Assembly: GCA_022829145.1 (NCBI GenBank)
Contig: CM040741.1
Span: 39,168,534-39,232,533, forward strand
Reading direction: 5' to 3'
DNA from: Albula goreensis
Taxonomy: Eukaryota; Chordata; Actinopteri; Albuliformes; Albulidae
DNA: 64,000 nt
This document shows positions 35,085 through 48,779 of this stretch, piece by piece. The position numbers and the translations under genes were made by a program. The notes under the pieces are model-generated. The model saw only the letters and a program-made list of their open reading frames with translations, ran no database searches and was not told the origin of the DNA. Position 1 is the first letter of the stretch, and the number at the start of each line of letters is the position of its first letter.

Positions 35085-36130
35085 TCAATTCGAACTAAAT
35101 TTATTTGTAAAGCACACTGCACAAGCATTTCCTACAAGATGCTTTACAATACACCCCAGCCTCAACCCCCACAAAAGCAAGCTTGAGACAACAGTAGCAA
35201 GGAAAAACAGGCAGGAGGAAACTTTGGGAGGAACCAGGCTGGAGATAGGTATCCCATCATCCTCTGGCTGTGTGTAAGGACCAACAACGTTCATCAGTCA
35301 AACATCAATGCAGAGTATGTAATGACAATTAGACTCAGTGTTTTAAGACAGCTGACGGTATTCACCCTGGGTGAAGTGTCAGGTTGGGATGGAGGTGGAG
35401 GCCGGACAGCGACAGGCCTCCACCTCCAGCGACAGCAGTGGAAACGGTAGCAACATGCTACGGGGAAGGAAGTCCACAGGTGACATGGGGTGACAGAACC
35501 AAGATCAGGTAATTAGGAAAGAGCAGAGTAGTAGCAACAACACAGTTTATGGATTTTGTAACTGGTGACCCCACTGTGAGTCTTCTGTGGCAGCATAACT
35601 ACTGGGAGAGAGAGAGAGCATCAATTCAGGAATTAGAGGCAAGAAATCTACCCACTTACCAACAGCCTGCTCAAGGGAAAATAGTCACAGCTGTTGAGAA
35701 GTGACAGTAAGGAGAGGTTTTCACCCTAAAATACTCTATAGCTACAGGCCTCTCCAACCCTGTCTCCACACTATAACTGATTGTAAAGGTGCATTTTTAA
35801 TCCAGCCTTAAATATTGAGACTGTGTTTGACTCCCTTACAAATTCTGGTAGAGTGTTAGATAGGAATGGAGCTCTGTTGGAGAAAGCTCTTCCAAATAAA
35901 AAGACTTTTAAAATTTATTCATAATGAAAATAAAGAGTCCTTATGAGCTGATAAGAAAGAAGCAGGTAGGTCAAGTATTCAGGTGCAAATCTCTGCAAAT
36001 TCGTGAGCAGTGTCATTAGAAAACCTTAACACACAATGGCCAGTCCCTGATATGATCCTAGCATTAGGGTGTATGTTTGTAATTGCAATTTAATGAAAGG
36101 TAATCAATGGCTACAGCACTGCCCAGGGAG
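35085..36130. repeat. Degraded fish-type interspersed repeat
   Basis: Begins with a TTTATTTGTAAAGCAC word and continues through GCTTTACAATACA. It then holds AAGGAAAAACAGGCAGGAGGAA followed by GGGAGGAACCAGGCTGGAG, and later GTTGGAGAAAGCTCTTCC. This order (TTTATTTGTA-AGCAC, GCTTTACA, AAGGAAAAAC, GAACCAGGCT, GGAGAAAGCTC) is one I know from a very common teleost interspersed repeat. The family name is not certain and the copy is old. Confidence 0.5.
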
Positions 36131-39100
36131 GAAGGGATTCAGTAGGGTGATTAAAAAGCAGCAGCCAAACATATGATGCATTTTGGAGGAGAGTACCTGC
36201 TTGCACAGATGCTGTAAAGGAGTGAAAGTACTGCATGCGTCAGGGCCCAGACTTAGCCAGGGGCACACGCAATGTGTTCATGGGACCTGGGACTCCAGGT
36301 AGCACTAGTGTATAGTTTTATGTACAATGGAATAGGGAACAACAACAGAATACAATCATTAATATGGTGGCATATTATAATTTGTCAGAAGAAATAAATA
36401 TTTTAAAAACTCACATTGTATGCCATGTGATGTGACCATGCCTGTTATTGCTTTGATGATGTGTCATCATTCTGCAGTTTTCATTGGTGTAAGGAGGTTG
36501 GCGTGCTGGTGGAGGTGGTGATCATACGCCTGCCACCTCCAGGCAGATAGGAACTCCACAGAAGGGTTGGGGATATCACTTACATTACACCATCCCGTAT
36601 GAAAATTATACCTCCTGGTGAGATTGGCCCATGCTACTGTGCAGTTCATCCAAGAAATTCAGAAGGAGTGGGAACCAACTGAATGCCTGCAGCCAAACAT
36701 GCAACCATCTGCTATGGCAACACATAATGTGATGTAATATCGCTTCTGCCTTGGGATTTGGATGATTACACATTAGTGAGTGATATCCTGTCCATGTCAT
36801 TTGTTTCTGGCCAAGCTAAACCCTAGCATCCACAAAAAAGACATTTGTACAGATTGGCGACTCTATCTCTGGCTATTACCCTCTTAAAAAGATGTTCATG
36901 TGGAGTTTGCGTATTCATACTGTGTGCTCACCAGGTTTATCTGACATGAATACAAGGAACAATTGTGGAGCTCTCACACAAGAGTAATGGGCTCACTCTC
37001 TGCTGGACTACTTCTTTCAAAAGATCAAGGACCAGGTAAGATTGCTTCTTTGTTACTTATGGTCTTAAGAGTAAGGACTATGAAATATAAACCAATGCTG
37101 TGATGCCCCTGAAAAGGTAATAGCAAACACTTTTTTTGTCTTAAAGCTCTCTTATCCATAGCCAAGGCCTCACTGACAAGTAACCTGTTGGTCACTGAGA
37201 TCTTGAGTCAGGGAGCTGTCTAAACTGTGACTACAGGGTGCAATTTTTCACTTCTATAAAAAAGAGAAATAGAACTTCCAGTTCATTGACCTACCAGTAT
37301 ATAGTTAGTATCTCTGAGTTTCTCCTACAGCTACTGAGTAAATTTATCAAGACCAACAGAATATTACATTCAGTGGTTTCACACCCTACCAGTCAATAAG
37401 GGCAATTAAGGTATGCCTAACTAGATTAAAACAACAGATATTCCATTTGACATTTTTTGTACAGCAAGTTATCATCACAAGTTTACTGATGTCCTTACAT
37501 TTTTCTAAATGGAGTCTTTCATCTATCTACCAGGAAACAAAAAAGTATTTGTCTCTTATAACCCTAATATTCTGTTTGGGATCTTGGAGAGTCCAGACCC
37601 CATACAATGAGATAGAAAAGGTGATATCAACAAAACATGAGAGGAAAGTCCCTCCTACTGTAAAATCTAACCAATGGCCTAAAATATTGCCTTGAACACA
37701 TTCCCCTAAACTCAGTAAATGTGAGCCATAACAAAATTACCCCTGAGTCAGGAACCTCCACACATGTCTATTCATTTTAAAGGAAAATACACCGCTACAT
37801 AGAATCCCAGAGCAGAGGGACTTGGTGTCCCACACACAACAAGGCTCAAACAAATGAGACCGTGACAACTGGATGACACAAAATCCCAGCCCCTTTTTTT
37901 CTTGGAGGTCTATTAAAGGAGGGACAAATGAATTCCTTCAGTGCTGACCTTGCCTTCACTGCTTTTGCGCTAAGCGCTAAACATGCTGGCTACCCCATAG
38001 GTGATCACATGGTTTAACTTCCCTCTTGTATTAAGCCTCCTTATATGAATCATCTCACCGCTTAATACAATGTTGCAGTATGAGTCAGATAATGGCAATG
38101 GTATTTGAACAATTGTGCTTCCATTGAGGCAAAATGTTAATCCTTAAAAAGCTTTCAGAAATGTTAATGCTTCTTTATTCTTGTTCTCTCTCATTGATCA
38201 AGCAAGGATGGTGTATTATGTTTTATTCAGACAGAAGACAAGCATATTAATGTTGCATTTTGACACAAGGGCAGGCTATTAAATTTTTTTTTAAAGCTTC
38301 CTTTTCATGAGCAGTTGACATGATAGGGAGTCGACAGGGAGTGAGTCAGCAGCCTTTCTCCAAGCGGGGAGATTTTTGGAGAGAACAGAAGCTTATCTTG
38401 GTCAAACCAAAGACCCCTCGAGAATCATAAGCCCCGGCACCCTGCGAAGGAGAAGGATGATGTGTACGATAAGCTGGATTTGCACCTCATCCCTGCATGG
38501 GTGCGATCCCCTGACGCTGCATCATCAGGGAGCGAGGGCCATTGAGGACACAGCCAATGACCCTCAGGACCACCAGTTAGCACATTTCCAGAGCTGAGAG
38601 GAACTCAGGCTGCGTTTGGAATCAATCACCTGTGTTTGTAGACCAAGTCTTACATACCACATATTCTATCGACTTTATGTAGACCGTCTTTCACCTGCAT
38701 GTTGTTTATAATTCTTCAGTTATGATTAACTGAATAACACTCTGGGCCAGATTGACTAAAGGATTGCGAATGCTTTTCGAGCCTAAAAGCAGCTGCTAAA
38801 ACACATTTATTTACATGTGAATTACTAAACAGTTGCAGTGGGTGAAAATTGCTATTAAAATGGGATTTGCTGTGACTTTGTCACTTTGCGACTTTCCTCT
38901 TGATACATGTTAAAATCTGTTCATGCATATGTATACCTGGGGTGAAGGTGCTATAATAGGGTGGAGATTTTTCAAATGAGGTCAGTTAAGTATTCTGTCC
39001 AATTTCCTAACCTTGCAATAACTATAACTCCCATCTTTGAGTGGGAATTTTTACAACTCCTGAAACCAGGCAGTAGGTTCTGCACCATTCGAGAGTTACC

Positions 39101-42100
39101 CTGTTTCAGTAAACCTAACTGCAAAAACTCACGTGATATTACACAGGTTACACAGTCAGGTATAAACGCTCTACTAGAGGAGTTTGAGCTTCACACCCAA
39201 AGAAAATGTTCTGTGGGCTGTGGTAATGCTGTTATCTGTTAACTACATGTCCTCCCCTGCGGATCTTTTCAGTAGAGTTCCATAGCTTACAGGTGGGTTG
39301 TTCCATCATACAAAAAACAAGTGTCCATAAACAGAAAACACACATATTCCATGAATGTGCAGGTTGTGATTCTAAACAAATAATCCCAAATGTTGTAGCA
39401 AGGTACAGTGGTTCACATCACGGCAGCTTTATTTTCAGGAGCAGCTCTATCTACAGGAAGTGAGGGGATGGGACAAGTGGAATGTATTAGCCATGCTGCA
39501 ATTACCTTATTCCAACTGATGTTAATATTCTGTCTGTTGTTCTGTTGTTAGACCACCAGCTATGTTTTTGCCCTTATTATGTTGTAGGCAAGCTTTTTGT
39601 ATGCCTAACATCATGTCATATTTTCTTTACTTCCTATGCTGTTCATTTTGTTACTCTATACCCAGTAAATTCATTTTGAACATGATGCCATTCCAAAACG
39701 TACGTCTCTCGGTTGGTGTTTAATTTACATACTGTAATACAGCATTACGAAGCTGTGCCGTGCTAGGCGTTATACCTATTACCTCATCTGTAAATATTAA
39801 TTTTAGTTTTCTTATGGTTCCCTCTCAACTTGCGCCTGGTTGCTCCGTATCCATCTCGGAGCATCTTGTTATATGAATGTGTAAGCATGCCATATATGGC
39901 CTTTTTATGGGCGTCTACTACCGGAAAAAATTGCGACATGAGGATGTTTCATGTTTTGATTGTGTCGCTATATAGCTAATAGTTTTGCGCTGTGACTATT
40001 CCTTCGTAAATTTGGCACTCATTATTGTATGCCACATAGTACACAATGTAAGCCCATTATGTACTTCATCAGTGTGTCATTTTTGGTTGATTATTATAAT
40101 ATTTTTTTTCATCCAGCAGTATATTGACAGCACTTAACATACAACATGATGCTGTTTATCATTAAAAAGAGGAAGAAGCTGAAGTATTTTTTAGCGGTAA
40201 AGTAATAAGCATTTCGACTCCAGATTCATTGACTACAAAGTGTGTGCCATGGGGTGACTGTCCTTCAGTCCCTCTTACGCCTGAGTCTACATTCTCCCTG
40301 TTCACTCCAACGCCACTCTTTCATGAAATAGTCAATCATATAAGCTTAGTTCATGGAAGTGCAAAACACTGCCTGAGGCCGTCCAGGACATCCCATAAAA
40401 GCTTGATTGGGTTCAGATCAGGTTAGCGAAAAGGCCGTGACATATAGATAATGTCAGTGTCACGGTCCTGAAAACTACTGGGTGACTACCCTGCGCTATT
40501 TGGATGGAGACACTGGCATCTTGAATGATATCTCGCTCTGTGGCAAAGTAATGCTTATACATAGCACAAAGACGATCGCTTAATATCATTAAGTAGCAAT
40601 TCACATGAAATTTCTTATGGGCACTAATGGGGGGCAATTAAAATGTTCCAGGGAAATGTATTCAGCATTATAAGAGACCATCCAGACCCCTTCATCCAAC
40701 GTTTTGCTCACTATTTGCAAGTATTGTAATTTTGTGAACTGCAGACTGTGAATTCCTGGCTGGGCACCAGCATTCTTTTTGTTAAATCTCTCACACACAT
40801 CATACTGCTGATTTAATCAGCTGTAAAGAAATATAAAGTTTTGTTGTAAATATAACAGAGTCAGTAAAGAAAAACTTTGATTGCTTCCATAAATACAGCA
40901 TAAGCACAATGGCATGGGTTAAAAGGCCATTAATTTGAGGTCTGGAAGAATTGTATTTAATGGAAATTGCTGGAATTAACATGTAATTCATGAAGCACAA
41001 TGGGGCTTTACCTGTAAATACGTCCAGTTGGTGATGAAAAGAATACCGAATAAAAGGTATAATTTGAGCTACAAAGAAATTGGACGTACTGAAAGGGAAG
41101 GGCAAATACAATGCAAAACTGAAAAAGACATGCTGAAAGTAAGGGCTGTTGGTCAGTTTCTCTGTCAGTTTGAACTAGTTCAACATTGCTTTCATCTCCA
41201 GGTAAAAAAAAATCTCTTTTGCATTACCAGTAAGCATGAATCTGTGTACCAGCTGGCTTGCAACCCATTTGCATGCATTGTTTGTTTAAGTGACTTTGAT
41301 ATGGCTGGCTATCTCCAGATTGTCTATGCGATTAAAGCAGATCAAAAGTAAATTTAAGGTCTTTTATTATTTGCACCTCAAGGCTGCTAGCTTTTGTACG
41401 TATGTGTATTGCACATTAGGTCCCCTTGTTCTGTATATTTCAGTGTTGCAATTCTGGGCATTAAGGTTTTTTTCTTTCTTTTTTGGTCATTTTTATATAA
41501 ATGAAACCATATGGCAAAATACAAGTATGCACATAATCATATTTTTAACTAAAACAATTGTGCATGTAGCATAAACCAATATGGATGATGCTGTGTAAAA
41601 AGTGACAGCAAATTTGAAGCTGGTGTTTGATGAAAATGTCCCAATATAAGAGCTTGTCTGAGATTCCTTCACCACAAGGAATAAGCAATGACAGGTATCC
41701 CCAAGATTTGTTTAAAAAGTCAGGTGTAAGAGTGATGCTTTCATGTTCAAACGACCTTAGGTACATCTGTCTTAACGGCAAAATACTCAAGAATGACCAG
41801 CTCAGACAGATATCCCACAAGATTATCAATCAGCTAGATTCTGGCACATACACATAAAAATACAATTTGTAGTGTCATGTCCCATCACAATTTATCACCA
41901 CACAGTTTTAAATGAGTAGGGAGATTGTAGTATGACTTCAGAAAAATACGAACACTGCTTCTAGTGAAAGCTAAAACACTGAGGACAGATATAGCCATTT
42001 GAGAGACTAAGAACTGGACATACGCAAAAGACATTATATTTAGTGTTCTTTACATTGTGTTCATTAAAACCAATAATGTGCTTTCTTATGTCGGTTATTC

Positions 42101-42471
42101 ATTCATCTGTATTTATTTATCATGTGTGTTTTTAAACAGTAAAATATGAATGTCTTCAATGGAGTAGTTATATGAATATTCTCAGATTGTGAAATCATGT
42201 GTATTATGTCTATCAACTCTTTTCATATGGCAGGCAACACTCTGCTTCAGATGTCAGGTTTATTTTAACACAGCTGATCACTGGTTAAAATGTGGCTGTG
42301 GGTGAATGGTAAAATAAGGTGGCACTTGATAAAAATGGACAATGCCAAATATGTCAGTAAAGTTTATTGACTCGATTTGATCTTACAACTGGCTAAATAC
42401 AACATCACCTTTTCCAGGAAAAAAATGACATTTGTAGAAATGCTTGTTTTGGAAACCAAAGGGTGAGGTCT
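36131..42471. other. Non-coding DNA, no gene recognised
   Basis: About 6.3 kb. Frames of 60-107 codons occur but none shows a domain. Sequence at about 40340-40530 (CCCATAAAAGCTTGATTGGG, CAGATCAGGTTAGCGAAAAG) resembles a widespread fish interspersed repeat but is too decayed to delimit. A GC-richer stretch at 38330-38600 has no frame I recognise. Confidence 0.4.
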
Positions 42472-42840
42472 AGTTGCACCTTATGGCCAGAGGTGTGCAT
42501 TGACAAGGCAACAACTGGCCCAGCCTAACCAGGGCATAATAGCTGTAAGTCGGTTAAATTCTGTTTGTCTCGTTGCTTTCTAGCATGGTCAGGCCAGGCA
42601 CCTGCAAGCACACAAACTGAGAGTACGCCGGCCTCACGTTCCTCCAACAAGATGAACAGCATGTGAGTGGTGGTACATCTGCAGTGTGGAAAGAAGCGAG
42701 GGCTCGTTGTGACTTGAATCGGAGGAGTCACATGCTCACGGCCAACTAGAGCCAGCAAGCAGGGTTGCCATAGGAGACCAAACCATTCGGCAGAGCCGGG
42801 TTGAAAAACAGAGAAAAATCAAGGTTAAAAAAATAGATCA
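42472..42840 (+). mobile_element. SINE copy C (5'-truncated, with 3' tail)
   Basis: Body blocks ATGGCCAGAGGTGTGCATTG, ACAAGGCAACAACTGGCC and GGCACCTGCAAGC are followed by the distal block AAAGAAGCGAGGG and GAATCGGAGGAGTCACATGC. It ends in AAAAATCAAGGTTAAAAAAA, as does the full-length copy at 61218-61645. The tRNA-like head is absent. Confidence 0.75.
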
Positions 42841-45348
42841 ACCTAGAGATTGTTACCATCTGGGACAGTAGGTGTTGCTTGGGCTGGTGTAAGAGCAGAC
42901 TTTTTTGTAAGCAGCTCTCCGATTCAAATGGTCCGCTCATCACAGTTTATAGCAATGGGCTTTATTAGCTGATCTCAGCATTTTTTTCTGGGCTACAACA
43001 AAAGCCTGCACTTACAACAGCCCTTTTGAAGAAGTCCTGACATCCTGTGCTCTAAATAGTATGCAGAGGCTGATCTAGTTTCTAACACAAACACACATAT
43101 GCTCAGTTTTGATAAAATGGATGTCAGTCAGGAAGAATTACATTATTTAGTGAGTCTAGTTACACTTTTCTGTAAAATGTACTTTTGATATTCATTTTAG
43201 AGTGGATCTGAGTTACACAGCTAATGAAAATAAGTAACCAGCAACAAAGTACTCATGCATAATTGACTGGCACTGCTCTGTGACATACAATTCCAAAAAA
43301 TGTGATAGAACCTTGCAGATAATTTTTTTTTTTAAATCATTTATGTACATCAACTTTTGTGAGTTACAGTTTATATTTTATGCAAAACAACCTGACCTAA
43401 CAGTACAGATGGACATGTTAAATATAAAGCATTGATTGTGGAATGTTTTATCTTATATATTTATTTATAAGGGACTTGTCATAATGGCCATTTTGTGCTT
43501 TTGTGAGCTGTGCTTGAAATGCTTACCAGAGTACTGTTCAGGCCATAGAAGTGCTTGGTGTGTTCAATCCTGAATTTCTGATCCAGCCTCTTTTAAATCC
43601 TCTCAGAGAAAACCCACTTACAAATGTAATTTCTTTCACTTTTAGTGGTTTGTAATGGCAGTGTCTGCTAACTAAACCTGTTCGCCTTACATTACCTTTT
43701 CTGCGCTGTCAAAATAGAACCCTTTGTGAAGTAAATGTCTAACTTTTTCAAATGCTTAGGTTCTCTTTTCTTCCTGTGGGAAGTATTCAGCAGTTGAAAC
43801 GATCAGATTCATGCAGATTTTAGCCTTCATTCCCCAGTTCCAAATGCCCGTCATTAATACCCCATAAGAATTTCATATCTGTTTGGCTCAAGCATGCCCA
43901 ATAAAGCTTTACAATTCTATATATAAACTCTTGGCATGGTACTCCCTGCTAGTCTATTACTGTATGTTAGCCAGTCAGTGTTGGGGAATCAATGGCCTTG
44001 ATGATTCTGAGGGTCAGTTATATCAGAGCCATTAGCAGATGGTCGCACTCTTGCACATACAATGTCAGTGACATGATATGCTCGCTTTAGTCTTTTTGCA
44101 CCAGCAAAATCGTTTTGCATGCGCTTCATGCTTTAGTAAATGAGGCCCTGAATGGTGTTTTTTTTTTCTTTTGGGCTCTTGAGAAACATAACTGCATACA
44201 TTTTCAAGTGTTGTTTAAAGTATGAATTTGGCAGAAGTCTGTTAATTCCCATTATCTTTCCATCGGCATTCTTGCACTGTGAAAAGGTGCTAAGTAACAG
44301 TTTTAACAGTTAAAGTTTTCCTTTTAAATTAAATGCACATGGATTTTGCTTCTGGTTTTCCTGTTTTTGCTGCTGCTGTAATATCCTCAAATTCCCCCGT
44401 TTTGCCTCTGTATTGTGGTATCATTCGGCAAGGTTGTTTTTGCACCACTAACTACTCCAATATGATAGCCTGGTATGGTACTAGCAATTAAAATGAATTG
44501 GCTGCAAATGCTGTTACGTTTTAATGGGCCAATGAGCCTCCTTCATCTCCCTTTGTGGACCCCATGACAATTCAGCACTGATACTTTTTCCGTTAGCTAA
44601 TATTAATCCAATCACAAATTCCCCTTGACATAAATGAAGGCCAAATACGAACAACATTACTGCTGCCTTTTACAGCGACAGTGAATTTGTATTCACCATA
44701 AAACATAAAATACATGCCACAAAACAAAATACAACTTAAACTGAAGGCTGTTTTTATCAGAACATCGGCAGCCGTACAGAAAATGTCTCATATTGCTGGT
44801 TTTGAAGTCAAGGGTGCGTGATGTGCACCTTAAGGTTCTCCACAACCTCTGCCATTAATAGCAAAATCCGTCAACTGCCCATCTCTCATTCCGAGGTGGT
44901 AGCTGCTTGACAGATATTTGTTTTTGTACAAGTAGTACTGACCTTGATGGACAGTTGCGAAATCTATCAGACACAACCATGTGCAGTCATATATGAAAGA
45001 AAATCATTATGTCACCTTATAGTTCTTCAGGTTTTTCAGTTTTTATTCTTTATATATTATTTATATGCATATGTCGATTCCTGAGGATGAGATTTTTCAA
45101 TAAGTCAATATTTATGGAACTTATGGATCCATATGAATATGAATACAACAGTTCAGTTCATTTTCTCATAGAGTGGACCCATTATAGTAAAAAGTTTTAA
45201 CTGAAAGGTATTGGCAATATATTAATAATGAACATTTATTATTTATCACCTAAACTCTGCTATGTCTTTTGGAAATATATCTGACCACAGGATGTCTATG
45301 TGGTGGGCTGTAATGTTACTGGTGATATCTCTTTCTGCTGTCTTTCCT
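42841..45348. other. Non-coding DNA, no gene recognised
   Basis: AT-rich sequence with no convincing frame. 45349-45353 (GTAGC) is the left target duplication of the chromovirus. Confidence 0.45.
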
Positions 45349-45353
45349 GTAGC

Positions 45354-45889
45354 TGTCAGGGTACAGTATGGATTCAGGCGCAGACAGAGTAAAATAAACC
45401 AATGTTTATTTCAGCCAAATGAAATGTCCAAAAACGAGGTCAAGGCAAGCACGGGTCAAAACCAGGAGATCAAAAACAGCACCAAAACACAATCCAAAAA
45501 CACGGTAGGGAAAACAGGCAAAAGTCGTAATCAGGCAGACACAGCAATAAGGTACAAATCAGGATCCAAAATCAGAAAAACGGGTAAACAGGCAAAAGTC
45601 AGGACAGGCAGGTCAGAACAGGAAAAAGGCTTGTAGCGCAACTGGAAACAAAGTAACAGAGACGAACTCGCGACGAACAAAGAAACACAAGGGATATAAA
45701 TGCAACAGTAACGAAGTGAAACAGGGAACAGGTGAACTAATGGGCAGGTGAAACAGATCAGTAGTTAGCAATGAATCAATTAAACAATCAAGCTGTAACA
45801 AGGGACGGGACAAGGACATGCAGGAAACAATTAAGCACATAGACAGGGAAAACAAAATGAAACAGAACTAAGCCACCGGTTTACTGACA
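45354..45889 (-). repeat. 3' LTR, 536 bp
   Basis: On the element strand it runs from TGTCAGTAAACC (45889) to the CTGACA end (45354). A TATA-like ATTTATAT lies at 45701-45694, the predicted RNA start at about 45671, and an AATAAA signal at 45410-45405, followed after about 50 bp by the LTR end. Confidence 0.95.
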
Positions 45890-45899
45890 GTACCCCCTT
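45890..45899 (-). other. Polypurine tract
   Basis: On the element strand AAGGGGGTAC abuts the TGTCAG start of the 3' LTR, the expected place for plus-strand priming. The TAA stop of the chromodomain frame overlaps its start. Confidence 0.7.
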
Positions 45900-46600
45900 A
45901 CGACCGCCACCAGGCGGTCCAACAGACCCCAGGATGCTGCTTATGAAAGTCACTGATGAGCATGGGGTCAAGAATGTCCCGGGCTGGGACCCAGCAGCGC
46001 TCCTCAGGGCCATAGCCCTCCCAATCCACGAGGTATTGAAGTCCACGACCCCGACGTCGCACGTCCAGCAGGCGGCGCACAGTGTACGCCTCAGTGCCAT
46101 CTATTAGGCGTGGGGAGGAGGGGCTTTGGGAGCGGGACACAGGGGCTGCGGCGGACGGGCTTGATCCGGGACACATGGAATGTGGGGTGGATGCGGCGGG
46201 AGGGGGCGGGGTAGCTGAAGACGAACAGCTGCAGGACTGAGCACCTTGGCGATGGGGAAGGGACCAATGAACCGAGGAGTCAGCTTACGGGACTCCACCC
46301 TGAGGGGAAGGTCCCGGGTGGATAGCCAAACTCGTTGCCCCTGCAGGTAACGCGGTGCTCGGGAACGGTGGCGGTCAGCTGCTCGCTTGATCCGGCGGGT
46401 GGCACGGGCAGGGCAGCCCGAGCACGTCTCCAGGTCCTCCGGCAGCGCCGCAAATGCCTCCGCTGACGGAACCCCCACCTCCTCCTCCTGAGAGGGAAAG
46501 AGAGGAGGCTGGTAGCCCAAGCAGCACTGGAAGGAGACAGCCCGGTGGATGTGGAGGAAGAGAGTTTATGGAATATTCCACCCACGGCAACTGCTGGCTC
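45898..46600 (-). pseudogene. Integrase C-terminal region and chromodomain
   Basis: Frame 46104-46520 reads [20 protein letters not shown] then [12 protein letters not shown], the GPY/F-type module after the core. A shift near 46150-46180 leads to [20 protein letters not shown] followed by [20 protein letters not shown], a canonical chromodomain with the Y-V start, the Y-V-W aromatic positions and the E-E-x-W-V end. It stops at 45898. In chromoviruses this domain directs integration towards particular histone marks. Confidence 0.95.
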
Positions 46601-47440
46601 CAGGACCCTGGCTCCTGTGACGTGAGGCACCAGGACAGTCTCCATCTGCTGGTTGGCCCGCTCGGCCTGCCCATTGGACTGTGGGTGGAAACCTGAAGAG
46701 AGACTCACAGTAGCACCCAACAATTTACAAAATGCCTTCCAAAAGTGAGAGGTAAACTGGGGCCCCTATCAGAAACCACATCAACAGGAAGACCATGTAA
46801 GCGAAACACATTAGAAATTAACAGTTCTGCAGTTTCCTTAGCCGATGGCAGTTTGGGAGAGCCAGGAGATGGACCGCCTTGGAAAAGCGGTCCACCACAG
46901 TCAAAATAGTGGTGTTACCATCAGATGGAGGTAGGCCAGTGACAAAGTCCAGGGCGATGTGTGACCATGGTCTCCTGGGAACAGGCAGGGGGTGCAGCAG
47001 ACCCACTGGAGGGGCAGTGGAGGGCTTATTCTGGGCACAGACAGAGCAGGCAGATATATACTTATGGATGTCCTCCTCCATAGATGGCCACCAGAAGCGC
47101 TGAGCGAGAAGGGCCTTGGTACGGCGGACTCCAGGGTGACACGCGAGCCGAGAGGAATGCCCCCACTGCAGGACCTGGGCACGGACAGACTGCGGAACAA
47201 AGAGACGGTTAACAGGACAAGCACTGGGTGCAGCACCTACCCTCCGCGCTGAGCGAACCACCGCCTCAATGTCCCACAGAGCCGCCGACACCCAGCAGCG
47301 AGGGGGCAGGATGGTGTCGCCCTCAGCGGGCCCTTCTGTGGCTGCAGACTGTCTGGACAGGGCATCGGGCTTGCCGTTCTTGGAGCCAGGTCGGTAGGAG
47401 AGGACAAAGTTAAAGCGAGCGAAGAACAAGGACCATCGAG
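46600..47440 (-). pseudogene. Chromovirus integrase (zinc finger and DDE core)
   Basis: The 46818-47429 frame has the HHCC finger ([10 protein letters not shown] then CSVCAQ) and the core start [20 protein letters not shown] with the first Asp. After a frameshift near 46840, beside an A-run, the core continues with [13 protein letters not shown] (second Asp, about 46770), and [13 protein letters not shown] with the Glu at about 46665-46690. The three DDE residues are therefore present but split between frames. Integrase would insert the cDNA in the nucleus. Confidence 0.9.
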
Positions 47441-47444
47441 CTTG

Positions 47445-47865
47445 GCGGGGTTGAGGCGTTTGGCTGACCGCAGGTATTCCAGATTTTTGTGGTCAGTCCA
47501 GACCAGGAACGGAACCTCCGAGCCCTCCAGCCAGTGTCTCCATTCCTCCAGAGCCAACTTGACAGCCAACAGCTCCCGGTCCCCGATGTTGTAATTCCTT
47601 TCCGTGGGGGTCAGGCGGTGTGAGAAGAAGGCGCATGGGTGTAACTTGGCATCTGCAGGCGAGACTTGTGACAACACAGCTCCTACCCCCACATCCGAGG
47701 CATCCACCTCCACAACAAATTGCCGCGAGGGGTCTGGCTGAACCAGAATGGGTGCTGTGGTGAAACGTACCTTGAGCTCCCGGAAGGCAGTATCAGCAGA
47801 TGAGGTCCAGGTAAACCTCTTAGTGGTGGCAGTGAGAGCAGTGAGGGGAGCCGCCACCGAGCCGT
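47445..47865 (-). pseudogene. Chromovirus RNase H
   Basis: Reads [18 protein letters not shown], then [20 protein letters not shown] and [11 protein letters not shown], giving the D, E and D catalytic positions. The frame breaks near 47445 beside a C-run; downstream, [20 protein letters not shown] in another frame is the usual end of this domain. Confidence 0.9.
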
Positions 47866-48720
47866 AGTTCGAATGAATCGGCGATAGAAATTAGCAAAGC
47901 CCAGAAAGCGTTGGAGGTCTCTACGGGATCCAGGCTGGGGCCAGTCTACCACTGCCTGGACCTTCTTCTGGTCCATCTGGATGCCCCCTGCTGAAATCAC
48001 AAATCCCAGAAATGAAACAGATTGCTTATTAAACTCACATTTCTCGGCCTTCACAAAGAGCTGGTTCTCCAACAGCCTCTGAAGCACCTGGCGGACATGG
48101 TGGGTATGTTCTGTGTTGGATCGAGAGAAGATCAGGATATCATCCAGGTAGACATATGTGAACTGGCCAATCATGTCCCGGAGTATGTCATTAACCAGGG
48201 CCTGGAACACAGCTGGAGCATTGGTGAGTCCAAAAGGCATAACCAGATATTCATAATGTCCTGTGGGCGTGTTGAATGCTGTCTTCCACTCATCCCCCTC
48301 CCGAATACGGACCAGGTGATAGGCATTGCGGAGATCCAGCTTCGTGAAGACAGTTGCCCCCTGCAGAGACTCAAAAGCAGTGGACATGAGTGGCAAGGGA
48401 TAGCGGTTCTTAATGGTGATGGCATTGAGACCTCGGTAGTCGATGCACGGCCGCAGTCCGCCATCCTTCTTACCCACAAAGAAGAAGCCGGCCCCAGCAG
48501 GAGAGGAGGAAGGTCGGATGATGCCCGCTGCCAGTGACTCCTGAATGTATTTGTCCATGGCCCCCATCTCAGGACGGGAGAGAGAGAACAGGCGACCCCT
48601 GGGAGGCGCGTACCCGGCAGCAGGTCTATAGCACAGTCATAGGGGCGGTGAGGTGGCAGCGAGGTAGCACGGGACTTACTGAAGACCTCCTTCAGATCCA
48701 GGTACGGGCGGCACAGCAGA
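47860..48720 (-). pseudogene. Chromovirus reverse transcriptase
   Basis: A long open segment starting at 48567 carries [69 protein letters not shown] and [11 protein letters not shown]. The YLDD catalytic box lies at about 48150-48139, and a C-terminal [16 protein letters not shown] block follows. All RT motifs are intact, unlike in the older gypsy fossil. Frame breaks near 48600 and about 47870 separate it from the upstream and downstream domains. Confidence 0.95.
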
Positions 48721-48779
48721 CAGGTCTGTAGACTCCTCCGGAGCAGCAGCAGGGCTGGCAGGAACCTGGGCGTCACGGA

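Noticed and set aside
40340-40530. Sequence reminiscent of a widespread fish repeat
   Set aside because: Resemblance is from memory of a few words only; boundaries and family cannot be supported.
45436-45636. Lysine-rich plus-strand frames repeated at 45262-45636 and 50215-50448
   Set aside because: They are readings of the chromovirus LTR on the antisense strand and are identical because the LTRs are identical.
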